This document shows positions 51,781 to 59,207 of a stretch of 60,991 nt of DNA, one piece after another. The position numbers were made by a program, and so were the translations under genes. The notes below the pieces were generated by a model that searched no databases, had not been told where the DNA came from, and saw nothing but the letters and a program-made list of their open reading frames with translations. The DNA comes from Polynucleobacter sp. AP-Latsch-80-C2 (GTDB taxonomy: Bacteria; Pseudomonadota; Gammaproteobacteria; Burkholderiales; Burkholderiaceae), in assembly GCF_018882185.1 (NCBI RefSeq), contig NZ_JACVOY010000011.1:1-60991 (forward strand), in the 5' to 3' direction. Every line of letters begins with the position of its first letter. The first letter of the stretch is position 1.

Positions 51781-52655
51781 CCAGAAAGTAGGATATCAAT
51801 GAACTTTTCAGCATGAGTGCCTTGGCGATCAAAAACTGAGCGGGCAATAGATGGCTTGAGCAAGATGTCCTGCTCCAAGGGACGCACCTGCAAGCCAACC
51901 CAAGCTCCGTTAGCAACCGTAAATTCATCAACGATTGCCACGCCCATACCCGCACGCACTAAGGAACAGGCAACCTCAGTTTGATGGATATGAATCCGTG
52001 AATTAAAGTCCAAGCCTGCAGTCTCAAAAGCAGTGCGCACTAATTTTCCAAACTGAATGGACGGGTGATGGGAAATTAACTCATACTGAGCTAAATCCCC
52101 TAAGGAAATCTTTTGCTTTGGTGCAAGTGGATGCAAGTCCGGAATAACGCAAACCATCCTGCCACTTCGAAATGGCTGTACCTCTAAATTGATATGCTCT
52201 AGTGGAAGTACCGAAACCGCTAGATCAACTTTATTACTTAAAATTTCTTGAGCCATGCTGTTGAGCATTGTGGTGTGGTAATTCACCTGAATACCAGGAT
52301 AGCGTCTAGTAAAACGGGTAATGGCCTCAGGCATTACCGAATAACTCAAGCATGGACTAGAGGAGATATTTAAAACGCCCGCGGGGCCATGCAAAAGATC
52401 TGAAGCAAAATCATCAACGCGCTGGGCATGCTGATAGAAACCTTCTACTTCAGCATATAAGGCCTCGCCCTCTGGGGTTGGAACTAACTTTCCCTTTACG
52501 CGACTAAATAACTTATAGCCTAGTGATTCTTCTGTTTGAGAAATCAAGCGGCTTACTGCAGGCTGAGAAATAAAGAGCATTTTCGCAGCGCCACTAATTG
52601 TTCCGGTCAACATTACTGACCGGAACACCTCCATTTGGCGCAAACGAAACTTCAT
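51771..52655 (-). CDS. LysR-family transcriptional regulator
   Basis: This 294-residue regulator has an N-terminal winged HTH (about 1-62, with SGAAKMLFISQPAVSRLISQ as the recognition region) and a C-terminal periplasmic-binding-like co-inducer domain. It is the only recognisable transcription factor in the window. It lies between two hydroxyisobutyrate-dehydrogenase-like genes on the same strand and is 25 bp downstream of one of them, so it may be cotranscribed with it and control the flanking Bug/dehydrogenase modules. Its effector is probably the imported acid or a metabolite. Confidence 0.92.
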   Translation of the reverse strand: MKFRLRQMEVFRSVMLTGTISGAAKMLFISQPAVSRLISQTEESLGYKLFSRVKGKLVPTPEGEALYAEVEGFYQHAQRVDDFASDLLHGPAGVLNISSSPCLSYSVMPEAITRFTRRYPGIQVNYHTTMLNSMAQEILSNKVDLAVSVLPLEHINLEVQPFRSGRMVCVIPDLHPLAPKQKISLGDLAQYELISHHPSIQFGKLVRTAFETAGLDFNSRIHIHQTEVACSLVRAGMGVAIVDEFTVANGAWVGLQVRPLEQDILLKPSIARSVFDRQGTHAEKFIDILLSGYP

Positions 52656-52680
52656 AGCAAGTCTTAAAAACGCTAGCTAA

Positions 52681-53556
52681 TTAAGGGATATATTTGGTGT
52701 AAAGCACTTGGGTTCCATTGCGACCGCAACCCTTTGCAACCAAAGCATCGTAGAGCTGCTTAGCCAAAGAGAGTGCTGGCATGTCTAACTTATTCTTGCC
52801 TGCCTCATCGAGTGCAATACCTAAGTCTTTCAAGAAATGCTCAACATAAAATCCTGGAGCAAAATCGCCATCGATCATCTTAGTTCCTAAATTAAGCAAC
52901 TGGAAGCCAGATGCAGCGCCACCACCAATAGACTCCATTACTTTGCTGGCATCTAAGCCTGCTTTCTTGGCATAGGCTAGACCTTCACTGACACCCATAA
53001 TGGTTCCAGCAATCACAATCTGATTACACATTTTAGTATGCTGACCTGCGCCTGGGCCACCTTGTAAAACGATGTTTGAACCCATCACTTTCAAAATCGG
53101 TAGGACTACATCAAAGTCAGACTGAGTGCCGCCAACCATAATTGATAGCTTGGCATTACGAGCCCCAATATCGCCACCAGAAACAGGTGCATCTAGAGAA
53201 TGGCAGCCTTTCTTCTCAGCTTCTTGCGCAATACGAATCGCCAATGAAGGGCTTGAGGTTGTCATATCAATTAAATAGGCATTCTTTGCTCTATCCAAGA
53301 TCTTGCCTGCACCCAGATAAATGTCCTCAACATCTGATGGGTAACCGACCATGGTAATAATCACATTAGAGTCTGCGGCTAAATCACCAACCGTGTCATA
53401 CCACTTCGCACCCTTTTCAACCAAGGCGGTGGTCTTGTCTTTAGAGCGGTTGTATACATTCACAGAATAACCAGCTGCGAGTAAATGCCCAGCCATGCTG
53501 GATCCCATAATCCCGAGGCCGATAAATCCAATGGTTGGTTTTTTGTTTGAGTCCAA
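52681..53556 (-). CDS. 3-hydroxyisobutyrate/tartronate semialdehyde reductase family enzyme
   Basis: This 291-residue NAD(P)-dependent dehydrogenase starts at TTG, supported by AGGAGA 7 bases upstream and no alternative near start. The Rossmann motif is GFIGLGIMGSSMAGHL, then DAPVSGGDIGARNAKLSI at about 122-139 (substrate motif), and catalytic Lys in TKMCNQIVIAG. NRSKDK after the second strand suggests NADPH. It is closer to GarR/GlxR-type enzymes than its neighbour at 50739. Confidence 0.88.
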   Translation of the reverse strand: MDSNKKPTIGFIGLGIMGSSMAGHLLAAGYSVNVYNRSKDKTTALVEKGAKWYDTVGDLAADSNVIITMVGYPSDVEDIYLGAGKILDRAKNAYLIDMTTSSPSLAIRIAQEAEKKGCHSLDAPVSGGDIGARNAKLSIMVGGTQSDFDVVLPILKVMGSNIVLQGGPGAGQHTKMCNQIVIAGTIMGVSEGLAYAKKAGLDASKVMESIGGGAASGFQLLNLGTKMIDGDFAPGFYVEHFLKDLGIALDEAGKNKLDMPALSLAKQLYDALVAKGCGRNGTQVLYTKYIP

Positions 53557-53703
53557 GCTAATCTCCTATAGGTATGTAATGACGACCGTCAATAGTAATG
53601 GTAATTAGACATGGATACTTTAGAGACTTAAATCAAGGCTTGAATTAAACCAATATTCTTAAATATTGAAGGGGAGGCTTAGGACTAACCAATATTTGAC
53701 AAC

Positions 53704-54666
53704 TTATTCAGCGGTTATCTTGGCCGCCTTAACAACTTTTCCCCATTTGGCTATTTCAGACTTTAAAAATCGATCGGCTTCTTCTGGGGAATTTGCAATG
53801 ACTTCGGAGCCGCCGTCCGTTAAACGCTGACGAAGTTCGGGAGTGTTAAGTGCCTTCACTATTTCAGTATTCAATTTATAAACAATGTCTTTTGGAGTTC
53901 CTGGAGGCGCAACCATGCCGAACCAAGCCACTGCCTCAAAACCTTTCACCCCGGACTCAGATAATGTTGGGACATCTGGTAACTGAGGATTCCGTTTTAA
54001 TGTACTGACCGCTAAAGGTCGCAACTTGCCACTTTTAAAGTGCGGCATCAAAGCGACTAAGTTATCAAACATCACCTGAATTTGACCTCCCATCAAATCT
54101 AGATGCGCTGGTCCTGAGCCCTTATAAGGCACATGAACCATGCTAATGGCAGCGTCTAATTTTAATTTCTCAGCCGTAACGTGATGAGATGTCCCAATAC
54201 CTAGGGATCCAAAGTTAACCTTATCGGGATTCATCTTTGCATATTCAATAAATTCGCTAACATTTTTTGCAGGAAAGTTCGGATTCACTGCAAGCGCTAG
54301 AGGTGAATGCGTAAATACTGTTACCGATGTAAACGCACTGGTATCGTAACGAAGATTGGTATAGGCCGTTGCCCCAACAGGCAATGCAGCGGTTGATATC
54401 AATAAGGTATAGCCATCAGGGGGAGATTTGGCCACATAGTCATTAGCAATAGTACTTCCGGCACCCGCTCTATTTTCAACAATAAATGGCTGCCCCATCG
54501 AAATAGTCAGCTTATCAGCGACCGACCGAGTAATGGTATCTGAAGCAGAACCTGCCGCAAAAGGAACAATTACCTTTACCGGTCTTGATGGATAGGTCTG
54601 GGCCATTGATACACCAGCATTTACTAATGCAATGCCGATTAATAATCTGCAAAATAGCTTACCCAT
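53704..54666 (-). CDS. Bug/TctC-family periplasmic solute receptor with altered ligand loop
   Basis: This 320-residue receptor has a signal peptide to about residue 22 (SMA before Gln). The ligand loop is IVPFAAGSASDTITR, Gly-Ser in place of Gly-Gly, then VENRAGAGSTIA and PDGYTLLI. It starts 30 bp after the TauD-family dioxygenase stop in the same direction, so the receptor probably imports the dioxygenase substrate. Confidence 0.9.
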   Translation of the reverse strand: MGKLFCRLLIGIALVNAGVSMAQTYPSRPVKVIVPFAAGSASDTITRSVADKLTISMGQPFIVENRAGAGSTIANDYVAKSPPDGYTLLISTAALPVGATAYTNLRYDTSAFTSVTVFTHSPLALAVNPNFPAKNVSEFIEYAKMNPDKVNFGSLGIGTSHHVTAEKLKLDAAISMVHVPYKGSGPAHLDLMGGQIQVMFDNLVALMPHFKSGKLRPLAVSTLKRNPQLPDVPTLSESGVKGFEAVAWFGMVAPPGTPKDIVYKLNTEIVKALNTPELRQRLTDGGSEVIANSPEEADRFLKSEIAKWGKVVKAAKITAE

Positions 54667-54695
54667 CTTATTTGCCTTTGATGTTTAATAAAGCG

Positions 54696-55586
54696 TTAGG
54701 CTGCAATTTCGGCTGGCACGTAATCTCGCTCTAATGTAGTAGTTCTCCGCAAATCTCTTCTGATAGAAAGATCGTAACGAGTTCCACGATGCAATGTCGA
54801 GCGGTTATCCCACATCACATAATCTCCAGGACGCCAACTATGAGAGTAAACAAACTGCGCTTGGGTTGCATGCTCCAACAGCTCCGCAACAAGCAGTCTG
54901 CCCTCAGGCACCGCTAAATCACTCACATGAGTGATATGAACACTTGGGAATAAGACTTTTTTTCCTGAGCCTGGATGGGTATGAACCAATGGGCGCTCAA
55001 CTGGAGGAAATTTATCAAGCTGCTCCTGAGAGTAATCACTATCACCGAGCATGATCCTTGAGTGAAATGCAGAATGCCAGCCCGTCTTTCCCTCTACATA
55101 CTTCTTTGTTGACTCTGGAAGCGCATCCCACGCAGCTCTCAAATCAGCCCACTGGGTTTGCCCACCCTCCTCGGGAACCACAACCGCAGACAGCATGGAG
55201 TATTTCACTGGCAAATTCTGAAAAGTACTATCGCTATGCCATAACTGATTGGCTAAAACTCCTATGAGCTTTTTATTATCCTTATTTGCAATAGATCCAT
55301 CTAAGGCAACATTACCGATATCAATAAGCTGATCGTACTTAAATCGCGTTGCGGCCCCAGTTGCTTTTCGCAATCCAGAATCTAGTGGCCCAAACTGAAC
55401 TGAAAGATCAATTTGCTCATCTTGACTTAAGGGCTGATCCCTAAAAACTAAAACACCATAATGATCCATACCGCGATCTATCGCCTCAATCGACTGCTGA
55501 TCCAAGGGCTTACTTAAATTAACCCCTGTCACAACACCAACAAATGATGGCCTCAAAGGATTTTCGGGTGTAATTACCAAACTCAT
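54696..55586 (-). CDS. TauD/TfdA-family Fe(II)/2-oxoglutarate dioxygenase
   Basis: This 296-residue enzyme has the facial triad His117-x-Asp119 (LWHSDST) and His266 (TLHRGTRYD), with an Arg around 276-280 for 2-oxoglutarate. Members hydroxylate taurine, 2,4-D or other acids and release a product after C-S, C-O or C-N cleavage. WHSDSTF and the P-x-Y-S-M-L string resemble the TfdA side of the family. It is divergent from the argininosuccinate-lyase-like gene across about 200 bp. Confidence 0.9.
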   Translation of the reverse strand: MSLVITPENPLRPSFVGVVTGVNLSKPLDQQSIEAIDRGMDHYGVLVFRDQPLSQDEQIDLSVQFGPLDSGLRKATGAATRFKYDQLIDIGNVALDGSIANKDNKKLIGVLANQLWHSDSTFQNLPVKYSMLSAVVVPEEGGQTQWADLRAAWDALPESTKKYVEGKTGWHSAFHSRIMLGDSDYSQEQLDKFPPVERPLVHTHPGSGKKVLFPSVHITHVSDLAVPEGRLLVAELLEHATQAQFVYSHSWRPGDYVMWDNRSTLHRGTRYDLSIRRDLRRTTTLERDYVPAEIAA

Positions 55587-55660
55587 ATTTGTCTCCTGCT
55601 CGCTAATCTAGGCATACGTCAGCATAACTATTTTTAGCACCTGCCATATAAGTAATAACC

Positions 55661-55673
55661 CTTGGAGTCCAAG
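55661..55673. promoter_or_regulatory. palindrome in divergent promoter region
   Basis: CTTGGA-G-TCCAAG is a perfect 6-1-6 palindrome about 75 bp upstream of the TauD-family start and 116 bp upstream of the lyase start. It could be the operator of a regulator controlling both directions. Confidence 0.35.
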
Positions 55674-55788
55674 TCGAGAATTTTCTTTGGCATCCATCAA
55701 AATCATCCTCAACAAAAAGCGTATTATTTTTCAAAACCAATCTACCCAAGACTCGGTTAATAAAAAAATAATCCTGATTAGAGACAAC

Positions 55789-57258
55789 ATGTCAAATTTA
55801 CAAAATACGCCCACCCATATAGCCAGCCATGGAACCGATGTTAATGAGAGCTTTCGCGGTGGACCGAGATCCTTAGGTTTCTTGAGTGACATCAATGAAG
55901 CATCTATTGTGATGCTGGCAAAAGTAGGGATTTTTAATCCATCAGCCACTTCACGTATTGCAGATGGCGTTTTACAACTTGCGCAGGCAATAGATCCTGT
56001 TGATCCATCGGGTACAGGCAATTATCTGGATTATGAAAAACGCCTTGAAAAATTAATTGGAGAGGATGCCTCGCTAGTTCATGCCGGACGTAGCCGCCAA
56101 GATATCGCCTCCACTTTATCGCGTATGAACTTACGCGATGATCTTCTGAATGCCCATCTCGCTCTCGCACAAGCTAGGCTTGATATTGTGCGCTTAGCGG
56201 CATCACATCAAGAAACTATTATTCCCGCCTATACGCATGGAGTACAGGCGCAACCAACTACTTTTGCACATTATCTGTTGGCTCAATCAAGCGCATTAGG
56301 CCGTCTTTTAGACCGCCTGACCCAAGCATATGCAAGATTAAATCAATGCCCTCTAGGCGTAGCAGCACTGAGCACTTCAAGCTTTCCAATTGATCGCATC
56401 ATGCTTGCAAAATTATTGGGCTTTGATAGCGCAGTCGAAAATGCTTACGATGCAAACCATCTTGCTCCTGTTGATAGCTGCCTTGAATTTGCAGCGATCT
56501 TAAGTATGGGTGCAGTACAGATTAGCCAATTCGCCCAAGATTTACATGCGCAATATGCCGCACCTATTCCATGGTTAACACTAGCCCCTGGCGAACTCAT
56601 GGGTGTGAGCAGTCTGATGCCACAGAAACGAAATCCAGCTGCACTTGAACAACTAAGGGCGCAAAGTAGCTTGCTCTTAAGTGAAATGCAAGGGCCATTC
56701 ATGTTAGCCCATAACGTCCGTACAGGAATGTTTGATTACAGAGCCTATGATCCGCTACCAACAACCAGACCCGTTAGGTTATTTACCTTATTTAACAAAG
56801 TAATCAATAGCATCGTGGTTGATCAGGAGCAGGCTCGTGCAGAAGTAGATGCTGACTACTCTACTATTACCGAAGTAGCTGATATGTTGCTGCAAAAAGC
56901 CAATATTCCTTTTAGAGTTGGCCATCATTTTGCTTCTGCAATAGTTGACTTTGGTCGCTCTAGAAAAATACGCTTGCAAGAAATTCGTTATGAAGAAGCC
57001 GCTCAGCTATACAAAGAAAATCATCAAAGCACCTTCCCATTAAGCGAGGAGGATTGGAAAAAGTGTGCGGATCCTGTCCAAATGATCTTCAATCGTAAGG
57101 GATATGGTGGCCCCCAATTATCGGAGATTAAACGCATGCAGACTGAGGAGAGTGACAGCGCAGATAAAGCATTGGCATGGAATCAGGAATGCAGAGCTCA
57201 TCTGGCCAAAGCAACAGCAGAACGCGTTTCAGCTACTAAAGCACTAATCAAAAAATAA
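55789..57258 (+). CDS. argininosuccinate lyase/fumarase superfamily C-N lyase
   Basis: This is about 489 residues from the ATG at 55789, preceded by AGAGA; an earlier TTG start adds 34 unconvincing residues. The superfamily signature GVSSLMPQKRNPAAL at about 272-286 carries the catalytic Ser loop. HAGRSRQD at about 98-105 corresponds to the ASL HTGRSRND motif (Asn replaced by Gln), and YTHGVQAQP at about 148-156 holds the catalytic-acid His. With no other arginine gene nearby and a Bug gene 14 bp downstream, it probably cleaves an imported fumarate-amino adduct such as an aminopolycarboxylate (EDDS-lyase-like), rather than making arginine. Confidence 0.82.
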   Translation: MSNLQNTPTHIASHGTDVNESFRGGPRSLGFLSDINEASIVMLAKVGIFNPSATSRIADGVLQLAQAIDPVDPSGTGNYLDYEKRLEKLIGEDASLVHAGRSRQDIASTLSRMNLRDDLLNAHLALAQARLDIVRLAASHQETIIPAYTHGVQAQPTTFAHYLLAQSSALGRLLDRLTQAYARLNQCPLGVAALSTSSFPIDRIMLAKLLGFDSAVENAYDANHLAPVDSCLEFAAILSMGAVQISQFAQDLHAQYAAPIPWLTLAPGELMGVSSLMPQKRNPAALEQLRAQSSLLLSEMQGPFMLAHNVRTGMFDYRAYDPLPTTRPVRLFTLFNKVINSIVVDQEQARAEVDADYSTITEVADMLLQKANIPFRVGHHFASAIVDFGRSRKIRLQEIRYEEAAQLYKENHQSTFPLSEEDWKKCADPVQMIFNRKGYGGPQLSEIKRMQTEESDSADKALAWNQECRAHLAKATAERVSATKALIKK

Positions 57259-57272
57259 ATAAAGAGACCTCA

Positions 57273-58226
57273 ATGAAATATTTAGCTTGCTTAGCTTTTC
57301 TCATTGCCCCCTTGCTGGCAAACGCACAGTACCCTGAAAAGCCTATCCACATGATTCTGCCTTACTCTTCGGGTGGTGGTGCCGATGTTATTGGCCGGCC
57401 CTTGGCTAATGAATTAACGAAGATATTAGGAAAAACTGTTTTTGCAGAAAATCGTGGTGGAGCAAGTGGCAATATCGCTATGGAGTATGTTGCTAATTCG
57501 CCTCCGGATGGATACACCATCATTTTGATGCTCACTGCACAAGCAGCGGTTAACAACACTCTATTTAAAGACTCAAAAGTAGATGCTATTAAAGATTTTG
57601 AACCCATCTCTTTAATCGCCAAGGCGCCCTACTTCCTTGCGGTAAATCCTTCCGTACCCGCAAAAAATGTTCAAGAGTTCATTGCCTTAGTACGCAATAA
57701 TCCGGGGAAATATTCTTATGCCTCAACTGGTAATGGAAGTGGGACTCACTTATCTATGGTGCTACTTAAGTCAATTGCACAGCTCGATATTTTGCATGTA
57801 GCCTATAAAGGCGGTGGGGGTGCCTATACGGATCTCTTATCTGGACAGGTGGATGCTTCCTTTGTTGGGGCAGGAAGTGCCAAGGGCTTTATTCAGAATG
57901 GGCAGATTCGTTTATTGGCAGTAACTACACCGCTACGATCGCCTATTTATCCTGATGTACCTACCTTAGCTGAAAGTGGTGTAACAGGTTACTCATCTGA
58001 AGTTTGGTACGCCTTATATGCACCTAAGGGCACGCCGCCAGCGATTATTAAAAAGCTGAATAGCGCAGTCTTAGTAGCCCTTAAATCGCCGCAACTAAAA
58101 GAACGTTATGTAGCTGACTCTATTCAAACCATTGGATCAACACCAGATGATTTGACTGCCTTTACCAAAAGCGAGCGAACAAAATGGGCTCAGATGGTTG
58201 GCCGAATTGGATCAGCAAATGAGTAA
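57273..58226 (+). CDS. Bug/TctC-family periplasmic solute receptor
   Basis: This 317-residue receptor has a signal peptide to about residue 18 (ANA before Gln). Ligand loop ILPYSSGGGADVIGR, then AENRGGASGNIA and PDGYTIIL. It starts 14 bp after the lyase stop, the tightest receptor-enzyme pairing in the window, and likely imports the lyase substrate. It is convergent with another Bug gene 14 bp away with no clear terminator between. Confidence 0.92.
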   Translation: MKYLACLAFLIAPLLANAQYPEKPIHMILPYSSGGGADVIGRPLANELTKILGKTVFAENRGGASGNIAMEYVANSPPDGYTIILMLTAQAAVNNTLFKDSKVDAIKDFEPISLIAKAPYFLAVNPSVPAKNVQEFIALVRNNPGKYSYASTGNGSGTHLSMVLLKSIAQLDILHVAYKGGGGAYTDLLSGQVDASFVGAGSAKGFIQNGQIRLLAVTTPLRSPIYPDVPTLAESGVTGYSSEVWYALYAPKGTPPAIIKKLNSAVLVALKSPQLKERYVADSIQTIGSTPDDLTAFTKSERTKWAQMVGRIGSANE

Positions 58227-58240
58227 GCCATTTATTACGT

Positions 58241-59206
58241 TTACTCAATACTCACCTTAGACTTTTCAATGACTTTCTGCCACTTTTGAGACTCTGACTG
58301 AATATATTTCCCAAACTCGTCCGGTCCAGAGTATGTCGCCTCAGCTCCATTTGTTAGCAACTGTGATTTCACCACCGGCGCATTAGATGCCTTACGCAAA
58401 GCCTCAGAGAGCTGGCTAATAATAGTCTTAGGAGTCTTCTTAGGCGCTAAAAAGCCATACCAAATAGAGGTATCAAATCCTGGGAATCCAGATTCAGATA
58501 ATGTTGGAACTTCAGGCAATTGATTTGAACGTTTAAGTGATGTAACTGCCAATGCCTTTACCTTTCCATCCCTAATAAAGTTAATAGCAGTAGGAAGAGG
58601 AGTGAAAACAGCAGTTAACTGTCCGCCAATAAGATCGGTAATTCCTTGATTGTTGCCCTTATAGGGAATATGCAGCATTGAGATGCCCGCCATTAAATTA
58701 AGAAGCTCTCCAGCCATATGGGGCGCAGTTCCAATGCCTGCAGAACCAAAGGTAACTTCTTTGGGATTAGTTTTAGCCATATTGATTAACTCCTGAACAT
58801 TGGAGATATTTGAATTAGCCTTCACAACTAATACAGTAGTCGCACTTCCAACCATTGCGATGGGGGAAAAATCATTCGCAAAATTAAATTCGAGATTTTT
58901 ATAAAGGCTTGAAGTGATGCTATTGGCAATAGTCCCTAGTAATAAAGAGTAGCCATTGGGATCGGCATTAAAAACACTTTCTGCGGCAATATTACTTGAG
59001 GCCCCAGCCTTATTCTCCACCACCACCGGCACCTTTAAGGCTTCACTTAAATTTTGGGCATACACCCTTGCAATAATATCTGTAGATGTCCCAGCAGGAA
59101 ATCCAACAAAAATCTTTATTGGTTTATTTGGATAAGCCTCTTGAGCAAAAGTAGGCCCACTAGCAACCATGATCAAACAATAAATTAATCTACGGAAAAT
59201 TTGCAT
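58241..59206 (-). CDS. Bug/TctC-family periplasmic solute receptor with altered ligand loop
   Basis: This is about 321 residues from the ATG at 59206, one base after the hydrolase stop (TGAAATG); an in-frame upstream extension of 49 residues overlaps that gene and is rejected. Signal peptide to about residue 21 (TFA before Gln). The loop is FVGFPAGTSTDIIAR, with Gly-Thr in place of Gly-Gly, then VENKAGASSNIA and PNGYSLLL (Pro-Asn for Pro-Asp). It is coupled to the CocE-type hydrolase gene. Confidence 0.88.
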   Translation of the reverse strand: MQIFRRLIYCLIMVASGPTFAQEAYPNKPIKIFVGFPAGTSTDIIARVYAQNLSEALKVPVVVENKAGASSNIAAESVFNADPNGYSLLLGTIANSITSSLYKNLEFNFANDFSPIAMVGSATTVLVVKANSNISNVQELINMAKTNPKEVTFGSAGIGTAPHMAGELLNLMAGISMLHIPYKGNNQGITDLIGGQLTAVFTPLPTAINFIRDGKVKALAVTSLKRSNQLPEVPTLSESGFPGFDTSIWYGFLAPKKTPKTIISQLSEALRKASNAPVVKSQLLTNGAEATYSGPDEFGKYIQSESQKWQKVIEKSKVSIE

Positions 59207-59207
59207 T

